The notes under the pieces are model-generated. The model saw only the letters and a list, made by a program, of their open reading frames with translations, made no database searches and was not told the origin of the DNA. Positions 36,100 to 44,393 of a stretch of DNA of 45,388 nt are shown in pieces. Each line of letters opens with the position of its first letter. The stretch's first letter is position 1. The stretch lies in contig DIFE01000098.1 in the NCBI GenBank assembly GCA_002418985.1, forward strand, positions 1 through 45,388, written 5' to 3'. The position numbers and the translations under genes were made by a program. The stretch comes from Deltaproteobacteria bacterium UBA5756. GTDB lineage: Bacteria > Desulfobacterota > Syntrophorhabdia > Syntrophorhabdales > Syntrophorhabdaceae.

Positions 36100-36115
36100 A
36101 TCAATAACCATGCCA
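36100..36115 (-). promoter_or_regulatory. Sigma-54-like -24/-12 element
   Basis: The minus strand reads TGGCATGGTTATTGAT. This matches the -24 part of the sigma-54 consensus (TGGCACG-N4-TTGCW) and its spacing, but the -12 GC is GA. It is about 55 bases before the GTG start of the receiver-like gene, and a sigma-54 activator gene lies next upstream. It could be a weak or mutated site. Confidence 0.35.
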
Positions 36116-36224
36116 GAAGATCCCTTTCTCATAAAACGGCCACAGTAGACAGCTTACGAGATACTGCCGCTCGGATGCCGACCGCTCGGGCCCACTGATC
36201 TGTTCACTTTTTTGGGACGCATCC

Positions 36225-36248
36225 AATAAAACTGGACGATTCATCCAG
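36225..36248 (-). terminator. Possible intrinsic terminator after the sigma-54 regulator
   Basis: On the minus strand, CTGGA (36248-36244) pairs with TCCAG (36236-36232) over a 7-base loop and is followed directly by TTTTATT. It lies about 90 bases downstream of the regulator stop codon. The stem is only 5 bp, so strength is doubtful. Confidence 0.35.
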
Positions 36249-36337
36249 GCTGACCCGACAGCTCACGTTGAGGAAAATTTTCGATTGTTGTTACAGGGCA
36301 GGGGAATTTCGAATGCATATGCAAAGAGGCTTCGACC

Positions 36338-37756
36338 TTAGATCTGGTGTCTGATGTTGTACTTCTTAAGAAGGCCGTACAGTCGTGTCCGTGAAAGCTT
36401 CGACAGCGAGCAGGCCTCTTTGATATCGCCTGACGATGAGGTCAGAAGGTTCCTGAGATACGCCTCTTCAAGGTCTGAATACGCACTCTGGCGAAACCTT
36501 TTCAAACTCAGGAACTGCGACGACTGGAAGTCGAAATCCGTTCCGTTGGTTCCCCCTCGGCGGACAGAGCGGTTCTCTTCAAACAGGGATCGCGCAATGT
36601 TGATGCGCAGCTCCTGAGGGAGGTGGACAGGGAAGAGTGTCTCTTCATGCAGCCCGGCCGCACAGGCATGTTCGAGAACATGGAAAAGCTCTCTTACATT
36701 TCCGGGCCAGTCGTATTTCATGAGATATTTCAGGAATTCATCGGACACCTTTTTTGGCGTCACGCCGAAACGATGGCATACCTTTTCCACGTAAAATACT
36801 ACCATGTCCCTGATGTCATCAAGATGGCGCCTTAAGGGAGGCAGATTGATCGTCATGGCTCCCAGACGATACAGAAGATCGCCCCTGAATTTTCCCTCTT
36901 CGACCATCTGCTCCAGGTTCTTGTTCGTTGCCGATATGAGCCTGAAGTCGCTCTCGACTTCCTTCTGGCTGCCTACGGGTCTGAAGCGGTGTTCCTGGAG
37001 GACCCTCAGGAATGTCTTCTGCAGGGACAGTGGAAGCTCCCCCATTTCGTCGAGAAAAAGGGTCCCTTTGTGGGCCTGCCTGATGAGGCCCTCCTGCGCC
37101 CTGTCGGCGCCGGTAAACGCACCCTTCGCGTGGCCGAAGAGGATGCTTTCCACCAGGGTCTCCGGCAGCGCCGTGCAATCGACGACCACGAAATTCTCCT
37201 GGGATCTCCTGCTGTTCGAGTGGATCGACAGCGCGAAAAGCTCCTTGCCGGTACCCGTTTCCCCCGTGATGAGAACGTTAAGATCGCTGTCGGCCGCCTG
37301 TTTGACCATATCCATGGACGCCCGCATTGCGGGACTGTTGCCGACGATGCCGTTTCGTTTGATCTCCACTTTTCGACGATTGTTCTGACGTTCGTTGCGG
37401 TACTGGACCGCTCGCGAAACCCGCGCCGTCATTTCCTTGATTGACAGGGGCTTTGGTATGTAATCCCAGGCGCCGCTTCGTATCGCCCTCTCGGCGCATT
37501 CAGGCGTCCCGCAGGTCGTCATGATGACCACCGTCGGCGAGGAGGGGGCGCCAAGGATTACATCCAGGATATCGAGGGCGCTTCCGTCCGACAGATGCGC
37601 GTCTATGAAGACGACATCGGGAGGATCGGATTGGATCTTCTCGAGACCTTCGCTCAGCGTATGTCTCGTCGATACGTCATAACCAAGGCGGATGGCCGAC
37701 TCGGCCAACATCGCACAGCTCGATCTCTCACCGTCAACAACCAGTATCCGAATCAT
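36338..37756 (-). CDS. Sigma-54-dependent response regulator (NtrC/PrsR-like)
   Basis: A 472-residue activator with three domains. Receiver (1-120): the phospho-acceptor is D52 and the conserved K102 follows; the acidic pair is altered (VVDGE, with glycine at residue 9). AAA+ central domain: Walker A GETGTGKE at 165-172 and the sigma-54 contact loop GAFTGA at 212-217. C-terminal Fis-type helix-turn-helix from about 425 (SSGDIKEACSLSKLSRTRLY). The architecture matches the PEP-CTERM-system regulator PrsR. The ATG at 37756 has a GGTGGGA Shine-Dalgarno and is preferred over 37771. No partner histidine kinase is in the window. It probably controls the EPS run. Confidence 0.92.
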   Translation of the reverse strand: MIRILVVDGERSSCAMLAESAIRLGYDVSTRHTLSEGLEKIQSDPPDVVFIDAHLSDGSALDILDVILGAPSSPTVVIMTTCGTPECAERAIRSGAWDYIPKPLSIKEMTARVSRAVQYRNERQNNRRKVEIKRNGIVGNSPAMRASMDMVKQAADSDLNVLITGETGTGKELFALSIHSNSRRSQENFVVVDCTALPETLVESILFGHAKGAFTGADRAQEGLIRQAHKGTLFLDEMGELPLSLQKTFLRVLQEHRFRPVGSQKEVESDFRLISATNKNLEQMVEEGKFRGDLLYRLGAMTINLPPLRRHLDDIRDMVVFYVEKVCHRFGVTPKKVSDEFLKYLMKYDWPGNVRELFHVLEHACAAGLHEETLFPVHLPQELRINIARSLFEENRSVRRGGTNGTDFDFQSSQFLSLKRFRQSAYSDLEEAYLRNLLTSSSGDIKEACSLSKLSRTRLYGLLKKYNIRHQI

Positions 37757-37915
37757 ATCGTGTAATCCCACCTTCCGCTATCCTGAATATCCACTGTAAA
37801 GTTCACCGCGCGATGTCGCGAACCGGGTCTCGTCTTACCCATGGGCCCTGTGTCCGCGCCGCTTCCGATCGCGCCGGAAAGACATCTATATTACGCTACA
37901 ACGGACGCCTCTTTC

Positions 37916-37935
37916 TGTCTGTCGCATAAGCGACA
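37916..37935 (-). promoter_or_regulatory. Palindromic possible operator ahead of the sigma-54 regulator
   Basis: A perfect inverted repeat, TGTCGC-ATAA-GCGACA, covers 37920-37935. The 10-mer TGTCTGTCGC that leads into it (37916-37925) recurs at 38793-38802 in the promoter of the TPR gene. Shared placement ahead of two regulatory-type genes suggests a transcription-factor site, but this is unproven. No good -10/-35 pair was found here. Confidence 0.35.
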
Positions 37936-37995
37936 ATAATCGTGTAGTACTTTGACCGGAAATTCGTCATCATTTTTCACGACATCCCGGGGCCA

Positions 37996-38220
37996 TCATC
38001 CCGCCCTCTTTATAATCTTGCCCGGATGCCTGGCTGCCCGCAGTTTTCGGACACACTCCGGGCAGATGCCATGGGTCACAACGGCGCCGGCACGCTCTCT
38101 CGCATGAATCTGTTTCTCCGATTCTTCCCATGCGCCTTCATCGCTGCGCATCTTCTTGCACCATGCACAGACGCAAAGCATTCCCGGCGCGGTCTTTGAG
38201 GTGTTTGTCGTAAACGTCAT
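37996..38220 (-). CDS. Small free-standing CxxC zinc-ribbon-like protein
   Basis: About 74 residues from the ATG at 38220; the frame is open up to 38319, overlapping the TPR gene by 38 bp, so the start is uncertain. It has CAWCKKMRSDEGAWEESEKQ, then HGICPECVRKL, two CxxC pairs that look like the zinc-binding tail often attached to PAS or response-regulator domains. Here that tail stands alone. A GGGAG Shine-Dalgarno precedes the chosen ATG. It lies between a TPR protein and the sigma-54 regulator, so a signalling-accessory role is possible. Confidence 0.7.
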   Translation of the reverse strand: MTFTTNTSKTAPGMLCVCAWCKKMRSDEGAWEESEKQIHARERAGAVVTHGICPECVRKLRAARHPGKIIKRAG

Positions 38221-38281
38221 AAGCCTGTGTGCTCCCGACCTTCGCACGTTCCCGCCGTTGGGAAGGAACAGGTGTGACAGG

Positions 38282-38719
38282 TCATTTGCCGCCTCTCTTG
38301 CGCGCTGCCAGTATGTCAAGTGCTATCCCGAGACCCAATCTGGCCGCCGCTTTCAGGTCTCTGGCCTGTTGCCTGCGGTTGCCCCGGTCGCCGTGTGCCA
38401 GACCGCGATAATAGTAAGCCCACGCAAGCCTGGGATCCATCGCTATGGCCCTGTCGTAATCACCGATGGCGTTCAGACAGTCGCCTCTCCTCTGATACGC
38501 ACGCCCCCTGTTGTAATAACCTTTTGCGTCATGGGGGTGCGTTTCAATCATCCCGCCAGGGCCGTTCACCCCTACCCCTGCTGAGCGCTCCCTGCATATC
38601 CGGGGAAGCAACCCCTGTTCGTAGCCCTCCGCGGAATTAGCACCCTTGACGATCCTCGAGGAGGTCTTCACGCCCTTCTCCTTCTTTTCGACTTCCCGCA
38701 ATCCAGTTCGATCCCTCAT
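38282..38719 (-). CDS. Short TPR protein
   Basis: A 145-residue protein. Residues about 1-60 are basic and not recognised. Residues about 64-131 form two tetratricopeptide repeats (AKGYYNRGRAYQRRGDCLNA, then IGDYDRAIAMDPRLAWAYYY and RGLAHGDRGNRRQQARDLKA). No signal peptide or membrane segment is seen. It may mediate protein contacts in the regulatory block. A GGAGAG lies about ten bases ahead of the ATG. Confidence 0.72.
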   Translation of the reverse strand: MRDRTGLREVEKKEKGVKTSSRIVKGANSAEGYEQGLLPRICRERSAGVGVNGPGGMIETHPHDAKGYYNRGRAYQRRGDCLNAIGDYDRAIAMDPRLAWAYYYRGLAHGDRGNRRQQARDLKAAARLGLGIALDILAARKRGGK

Positions 38720-38769
38720 TGCGTCACCACTCTCCGGGTCCCGTACGTATGCCCGTCCGAGTCAATACA

Positions 38770-38798
38770 ATCATAGTGAATGGGGGCGAACTTGTCTG
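38770..38798 (-). promoter_or_regulatory. Sigma-70-like promoter of the TPR gene
   Basis: On the minus strand, -35 CAGACA (38798-38793) and -10 TATGAT (38775-38770) are separated by exactly 17 bp, about 50 bases before the TPR gene. The -35 overlaps the TGTCTGTCGC element shared with the region ahead of the sigma-54 regulator, so a bound factor would affect polymerase entry. Confidence 0.45.
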
Positions 38799-38895
38799 TC
38801 GCCCGAATCAGCGATTTGTTTGTCGTGCTTTAGTACACGGAAAAAGTGAAACGGGGATGACAGGAGAAGTAAGGTTTCGGGTTTCGGGGTGGACG

Positions 38896-41121
38896 TTAAC
38901 GAACGGGCCGGATCGACGTCTTCAGCCTCGGCGCGAGCAAGCTGTAACGCCTGCGGGGTCTGTCGTTCCGTATGGCAATGGAGAGGGCCTTCTTTGTTCC
39001 TACGAGATAGACAAGCTTCCTCCCCCTCGTGATGGCCGTGTAGACCAGGTTCCTCTGGAGGAGGAGGTAATGCTGGGTCAGGATGGGTATCACCACGGCG
39101 GGGTATTCGCTCCCCTGGGATTTGTGAACGGAGATCGCATAGGCCAGGATAAGCTCGTCGAGTTCACTGAATTCGTAGGATATGATCCTGCCGTCGAATT
39201 CCACCCCGAGTTCCTGCACCTCCCTGTTTATACGCACTACCCTGCCGATATCTCCATTGTAGACATCCTTCTCATAATTGTTTCGTGTCTGCAGAACCTT
39301 GTCGCCCACCTTAAAAAAGCGGCCGGACCGTGAAATCCCGTCCGTGGACCCGTTCAGCGTCTCCTGGAGCTGTACGTTTACGTTCGTCACTCCGGCCACA
39401 CCCCGGTGCATCGGTGTCAGGACCTGGATATCGTTCAGCGGATGAAGACCGAAGCGGGACGGAATGATATTCTTGCAGAGGTCGACGATATACCGCAAAA
39501 CCTCATCGGGGTCCTCAATCTCTGCAAAGAAAAAGTCCTGGCCTTGCTCCGCGTGCCTCTCAAAAAAGGGCATTTCGCCGCTGTTGATCCGATGGGCGTT
39601 GACTATGATCATGCTTCTCGTGGATTGCCGGAATATCTCACCCAGCCGAACGGTGGCCACACATCCGGACGCGATGATATCCTTGAGGACGCTGCCGGGG
39701 CCGACGGAGGGGAGCTGGTCCACGTCACCCACGAGCACAAGCGTGGCCTGCTGCGGCACGGCCTTGAGAAGGTGGTACATGAGCGGGACATCGACCATCG
39801 AGGCCTCGTCGATAATGATGAGGCCCGCGTCCAGGGGGTTTGATTCGTTGCGTTTGAATCCCGATTCCGCGGAAGGGCCCCCGGGGGTGTATTCAAGAAG
39901 ACGATGGATGGTCCGGGCCTCAAGGCCGGCCGCCTCGGCCATCCTTTTCGCCGCCCTGCCCGTGGGGGCGGCAAGGAGCACCTTCTGTCCCATTTTTCCG
40001 GCGATCCTGATGATACCCTTTATGATCGTTGTCTTGCCCGTTCCCGGGCCTCCCGTTATGACGAGTACCTTCTCTTCGATGGAAGCCCGCACCGCCTCGA
40101 GCTGCCGTTCGGAAAAAACGATCCCCTGATTTCCCTGAACCCACCGCATGGCGTCTTTTAAATTGAGAAGGCGCAGTTGTTTCGGGAATGCCGCAAGCTT
40201 GCCGAGGAGCTCCGCAATCCCTTTCTCCGAAATATAGAGGGATGCGAGGTAGACAATGCCGGCTCCGTATTTCTTAGCCGCGGGGGGCAGCCAGGTCAGA
40301 TCATCGAGGATCACCTTCCTCTGGGCGGCAAGGCTGCCAAGAGCAGGGGGGATCTTGTCGATCGCAACTTCCAGCACCTCGCTGCATCTCTCGATAAGCT
40401 GTTCGCCGGGAAAGAAAAGGTGCCCTTCATCGGAGAGCTGCCCCAGCACATAGAGGATGCCCGTCTCGATTCTAAGAGGCGCTTCCTTCTCAATTCCGAG
40501 CTTCCCGGCTATCCTGTCGGCGGTGAGAAAGCCTATGCCGAATATATCGACGGCCAGCCGGTAAGGGTTCTCGCTTACCACTCTGACGGCATCGCTTCCA
40601 TAAAATCGGTATATCTTGACGGCATAAGCGGGGCTCACCCCGTTACCCTGGAGAAACACCATGACATTGCGGACTTCCTTCTGCTCGTCCCAGGCCGCTT
40701 TGATCATATCGATGCGCTTGTCGCCTATGCCGGGGACCTCATGGAGCCTTTCCATATCCCTGTCGATGATGTCGAGGGTCGCTTCGCCGAACCGGGTCAC
40801 GAGCCTCTTCGCCATGACCGGCCCTATTCCCTTGATCATACCCGAACCCAGGTAGCGTTCGATGCCTTTGACCGTTGCCGGCAGCAGCGTTTCATAGGAA
40901 GCTACCTTGAACTGTTCACCCCAGCGGGGGTGTACCCCCCAGCTGCCTTTTAACCTCAATATTTCGCCGGGAACGATCGAATACAGGGTACCGACGACGG
41001 TAATCAGGGAATTTCTTCCCTCTATTTTAACTTTCGCTATAGTATAATGATTCTCTTCATTGTAATATGTAACATGTTCCACCTGTGCCTCGATTTCGCA
41101 CTGCAGGATATTCTCAGGCAT
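38896..41121 (-). CDS. recD2: RecD2-type DNA helicase
   Basis: A 741-residue superfamily 1B helicase. The N-terminal domain has an OB-like start (EAQVEHVTYYNEENHYTIAK) and helix-hairpin-helix motifs (GIGPVMAKRL, VPGIGDKRIDMIKAAWDEQK). The motor has Walker A GGPGTGKTT at 357-365, IIIDEASMVD near 435-444, GDVDQLPSVGPG, and the C-terminal KVLQTRNNYEKDVYNGDIG and AISVHKSQGSEYP motifs. It unwinds DNA 5' to 3' and acts in replication-stress or repair pathways without RecBC. It stands apart from the EPS genes and reads away from the downstream plus-strand genes. Confidence 0.95.
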   Translation of the reverse strand: MPENILQCEIEAQVEHVTYYNEENHYTIAKVKIEGRNSLITVVGTLYSIVPGEILRLKGSWGVHPRWGEQFKVASYETLLPATVKGIERYLGSGMIKGIGPVMAKRLVTRFGEATLDIIDRDMERLHEVPGIGDKRIDMIKAAWDEQKEVRNVMVFLQGNGVSPAYAVKIYRFYGSDAVRVVSENPYRLAVDIFGIGFLTADRIAGKLGIEKEAPLRIETGILYVLGQLSDEGHLFFPGEQLIERCSEVLEVAIDKIPPALGSLAAQRKVILDDLTWLPPAAKKYGAGIVYLASLYISEKGIAELLGKLAAFPKQLRLLNLKDAMRWVQGNQGIVFSERQLEAVRASIEEKVLVITGGPGTGKTTIIKGIIRIAGKMGQKVLLAAPTGRAAKRMAEAAGLEARTIHRLLEYTPGGPSAESGFKRNESNPLDAGLIIIDEASMVDVPLMYHLLKAVPQQATLVLVGDVDQLPSVGPGSVLKDIIASGCVATVRLGEIFRQSTRSMIIVNAHRINSGEMPFFERHAEQGQDFFFAEIEDPDEVLRYIVDLCKNIIPSRFGLHPLNDIQVLTPMHRGVAGVTNVNVQLQETLNGSTDGISRSGRFFKVGDKVLQTRNNYEKDVYNGDIGRVVRINREVQELGVEFDGRIISYEFSELDELILAYAISVHKSQGSEYPAVVIPILTQHYLLLQRNLVYTAITRGRKLVYLVGTKKALSIAIRNDRPRRRYSLLAPRLKTSIRPVR

Positions 41122-41248
41122 GGATTAATACTATCGGAAATCCGGCGATAATAAAAGTGAAAGATGTTGGCTCGCGGCGCGTTCCACCGTTGTTTGCACA
41201 ATAGTGAAGTTGGATAGGTATTACATCTGACTGTGGGGATGGATTTTT

Positions 41249-41593
41249 ATGTTGCGTTCGGTATCCCGTGTGATACAATATCAGCTCTCAAGAATGGTTA
41301 CGAATAACAAAGCGTTACTTCTCCACGAAGCCGATAAGATCACCGGGTTCATGCGGTTGCTTATGAAACCGAGGAACACCCAGGCAAAGTGGACGAAAGA
41401 GGAAAGAAGACTCCTGAAGGCACATCTCAGGCACCTGTCGTACTACGTACCGGCCCTTGTGATATTCGTCATGCCCTTCGGGTCCCTGCTGATACCGCTC
41501 CTCGCCGAGGTCCTCGACCGAAGAAAAGCTTTCCGTAAAACGGCGCCAAACGAATTCGACGCCGCGGGCAGCGGCAGCGGCATCACCCTTTGA
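41249..41593 (+). CDS. Small LETM1-like membrane protein
   Basis: A 114-residue protein with a polar, basic N-terminal half (KWTKEERRLLKAHLRHLSYY) and one hydrophobic segment (VPALVIFVMPFGSLLIPLL) followed by AEVLDRRK. This resembles the LETM1 RBD start, where a PxGxxxLP-like helix follows a basic stretch. It is much shorter than eukaryotic LETM1; similar small proteins occur in many bacteria with unknown function. Start ATG at 41249 follows GGGGATGG. Confidence 0.6.
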   Translation: MLRSVSRVIQYQLSRMVTNNKALLLHEADKITGFMRLLMKPRNTQAKWTKEERRLLKAHLRHLSYYVPALVIFVMPFGSLLIPLLAEVLDRRKAFRKTAPNEFDAAGSGSGITL

Positions 41594-41814
41594 TCCTGAA
41601 ACAACCTCCCTCATGCCTTATGGTACACCCCGCATTACCCGTTGTCATTTGCCGTCGCATAAGGTAATATAAAGATCAGGAAAAGCATGCGATCAGCAAT
41701 ATTCCCCGTCAGCAGCAGGCAAAAAAGACAAGAAGACCCTGACACATCCCCCGGCAAAGATCCTCTCACGCACCTGTCCGATTATCCCGGTCTCGTGCCA
41801 TACATGGAATACGT

Positions 41815-43956
41815 ATGATACGGTTTAACGACATCGTTGACGAGGTTCTGAGGTACAACCCCGACGCCGATGTGGAACTGCTTCAGAGGGCATACATCTT
41901 CTCCGCCAAGGCGCATAAGGGGCAGGTGCGACTTTCCGGAGAACCCTACCTTATTCATCCCCTGGAAACCGCCTATACCCTCACCAAGATGAATCTCGAT
42001 ATCCCGAGCATCGTCTCGGGCCTTCTTCATGACACCATAGAGGATTCCTACGTTGACAAGAAGGAGATCGAGGAATATTTCGGCAAGGAGATCGCCGAAC
42101 TTGTCGACGGTGTCACGAAGATAAGCAAAATACCGTTGAAGACATCGGAAGAGTCGCGGGTCGAGAATTTCCGCAAGATGATCCTTGCCATGAGCAAGGA
42201 CATCCGGGTAATTCTGGTCAAGCTGGCGGACCGGTATCACAACATGCAGACCCTCAATTTTCTCCCCCCTGAAAAACAGATAGAGATCGCCAGGGAAACC
42301 TTCGAGATCTATGCACCGCTGGCACACAGGCTCGGCATAGAATGGCTGAGGGCCGAACTGGAAGACGCGGCTTTCAAATACTTAAAGCCCACGGAATACA
42401 AGCTCATCGCTGAAAACATCGCCCAGAAAAAGAAAGAGCGCGAGGCCTATATCAATGAGGTCATCGGGCTCCTGCGACAAAAACTCGATGAATTCCACGT
42501 CCGGGCCGACATCTTCGGAAGGGCGAAACACCTCTACAGCATTTACCGCAAGATGAGCCTCGAGGGACTCAACATAGACGACATCTACGATATCATCGCC
42601 TTCAGGGTCGTCGTCGACACGATCAAGGAGTGCTACGAGGCGCTGGGCATCATCCATGCCGCCTACAAACCGATACCGGGCAAGTTCGGGGATTATATCG
42701 CACTGCCGAAGGCCAACATGTACCAGTCCCTGCATACGAAAATCATCGGGCCGCACGGCGAGAAGATAGAGATACAGATCAGGACGAAGGAGATGCATCG
42801 CCTGGCGGAAGAAGGTATCGCGGCCCACTGGAAGTACAAGGAAGGAAAGGTTTTCAATCCGAAGGAAGACAAGATCTTCGCCTGGCTGCGCAGGATCATC
42901 GAATGGCAGCAGGAACTCAAGGACAACAAAGAGTTCATGGAGATCTTCAAGATCGACCTGTTTCCTGACGAAGTATATGTTTTTACGCCCAACGGTGATG
43001 TCCGGGAGCTTCCCAAGGGGGCTACCCCTGTCGATTTCGCCTATGCCATCCATTCCGAATTGGGCCACCGGTGCATCGGCGCCAAGGTGAACGGCAGACT
43101 CGTACCGCTTCGCTACACCCTGAAGAGCGGCGACACCGTCGAGATCATGACGAGCCCCACCCACAAGCCAAGCAAGGATTGGCTGAGTTTTGTCTCCACA
43201 TCCAAGGCAAAGACAAAGATCAGGCAATGGATCAAAACGGAACAGCGGGAAAAGAGCATCGAGCTTGGCCGCAACCTCCTCGACAAGGAGCTCTCAAAAC
43301 ATGACATGAGTTTTTCCCGGCTGCTCAAGAGCGGTGACCTTTTGCCCCTCGCCAAGGATTTCAGCCTTGAGACCGTCGACGACCTCTTTGCCAGCGTGGG
43401 TTATGGACTCTATACCCCGCTGCAGATCCTCCACAAGATCATCCCCGAGACGGAAAAACCTGCAGGGAAGATCAAGACCATCATCAACTCATTGAAAAAA
43501 GGGGCCCGCGACAACGCGATCAAGATCAAGGGTATCGATGGGCTCGTCATACGCTTTGCGCGATGCTGCAACCCCATCCCCGGCGATAATATCATCGGTT
43601 TCATCACCCGCGGGCGCGGCCTGACCATCCACGTCGAGGACTGCCCGAACGTCCACACGTACGACGAGCAGCGCAAGGTGGAGGTCACATGGCAGCTCAG
43701 CAAGGACTATACCTTTCCCGTCAGATTCAAGGTCACGGGGAATGACCGCAAAGGTCTCCTTTCCGATATCTCGAGCGTCATAGCGGCCAACAAGGTAAAC
43801 ATCCTGAGCGCCCAGGCGATGACGTATCCCGACAGGTCTGCGGCAGGCATATACGAGGTTGAGATAGAACACATGTCACAACTGCAAAAGGTGATGAAGT
43901 CGATCCAGAAGATAAAAGGAGTACGGTCCGTGGACCGCATGAGGAGTATGACTTAA
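41815..43956 (+). CDS. spoT: Bifunctional (p)ppGpp synthetase/hydrolase RelA/SpoT
   Basis: A 713-residue full-length Rel enzyme. The HD hydrolase domain is intact (HPLETAYTLTK with H48, LLHDTIED with H72/D73). The synthetase domain covers about 230-345 (RAKHLYSIYRKMSLEGLNID, then DIYDIIAFRVVV and YQSLHTKIIGPHGEKIEIQI). TGS follows (FTPNGDVRELPKGATPVDFA), then the conserved CCNPIPGDNIIGFITRGRGL region and a C-terminal ACT/RRM domain (about 640-713). It makes and degrades the stringent-response alarmone. It overlaps no other gene and may link starvation to EPS production only indirectly. Confidence 0.96.
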   Translation: MIRFNDIVDEVLRYNPDADVELLQRAYIFSAKAHKGQVRLSGEPYLIHPLETAYTLTKMNLDIPSIVSGLLHDTIEDSYVDKKEIEEYFGKEIAELVDGVTKISKIPLKTSEESRVENFRKMILAMSKDIRVILVKLADRYHNMQTLNFLPPEKQIEIARETFEIYAPLAHRLGIEWLRAELEDAAFKYLKPTEYKLIAENIAQKKKEREAYINEVIGLLRQKLDEFHVRADIFGRAKHLYSIYRKMSLEGLNIDDIYDIIAFRVVVDTIKECYEALGIIHAAYKPIPGKFGDYIALPKANMYQSLHTKIIGPHGEKIEIQIRTKEMHRLAEEGIAAHWKYKEGKVFNPKEDKIFAWLRRIIEWQQELKDNKEFMEIFKIDLFPDEVYVFTPNGDVRELPKGATPVDFAYAIHSELGHRCIGAKVNGRLVPLRYTLKSGDTVEIMTSPTHKPSKDWLSFVSTSKAKTKIRQWIKTEQREKSIELGRNLLDKELSKHDMSFSRLLKSGDLLPLAKDFSLETVDDLFASVGYGLYTPLQILHKIIPETEKPAGKIKTIINSLKKGARDNAIKIKGIDGLVIRFARCCNPIPGDNIIGFITRGRGLTIHVEDCPNVHTYDEQRKVEVTWQLSKDYTFPVRFKVTGNDRKGLLSDISSVIAANKVNILSAQAMTYPDRSAAGIYEVEIEHMSQLQKVMKSIQKIKGVRSVDRMRSMT

Positions 43957-43960
43957 AGGC

Positions 43961-44034
43961 GGGTAATGGGTGATAGGTAATGGGTGATGGGAAAGGAAAA
44001 TTACCTATTACCCATGACCTATTACCTATTACCT
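43961..44034. repeat. Heptad-repeat inverted structure between convergent genes
   Basis: The left arm is four tandem units of GGTRATR (43961-43990) and the right arm, read on the other strand, is four to five units of GGTAATA/GGTCATG (44001-44034), so the two arms can pair around an A-rich loop. It lies between the convergent relA/spoT and rpmB stop codons and could terminate both transcripts. Related units occur at 146-196. Confidence 0.6.
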
Positions 44035-44041
44035 GTCTTCA

Positions 44042-44233
44042 CTATACCGCTTTCTGAAAATTTCCCTTCTTGATACACTTCGCACAGACTCTTGCCTTGC
44101 GGGTTTCTCCATCTTTCACAATACGGACGGCCTGCAAGTTCGGCAGCCATTCCCTTTTGCTCTTGTTATTGGCATGACTGACGTTATTACCAATTTGTTT
44201 TCCTTTTCCACAGATCTCACAGATCCTTGCCAT
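44042..44233 (-). CDS. rpmB: 50S ribosomal protein L28
   Basis: A 63-residue L28 with the conserved start MARICEICGKGKQIGNNVSH and R(K)REWLPNLQ, ending with CAKCIKKG. The two CxxC pairs (CEIC and CAKC) mark the zinc-binding form, which bacteria with an additional zinc-free paralog can replace when zinc is low. A strong AGGAGG Shine-Dalgarno precedes the ATG. Confidence 0.96.
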   Translation of the reverse strand: MARICEICGKGKQIGNNVSHANNKSKREWLPNLQAVRIVKDGETRKARVCAKCIKKGNFQKAV

Positions 44234-44284
44234 TTTTGACCTCCTGACCTTGCTTGCGTCCTTGGATTTCCTTTAAAGACAAAG

Positions 44285-44313
44285 ATTTTACCCGCTTAGG
44301 CGTCGTATGTCAA
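44285..44313 (-). promoter_or_regulatory. Strong sigma-70 promoter of rpmB
   Basis: On the minus strand, a perfect -35 TTGACA (44313-44308) and -10 TAAAAT (44290-44285) are 17 bp apart. The leader to the rpmB start is about 45 bases and contains AGGAGG. This is the best promoter match found in the window and fits a highly expressed ribosomal gene. Confidence 0.8.
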
Positions 44314-44393
44314 TAGTTTTGTCTTCGCTTCCCGAAGGCGGAAATCGCGGGACGGCGCCCGGGCAAACCGACGGCCGGTTTTTGCTGTTTCCA

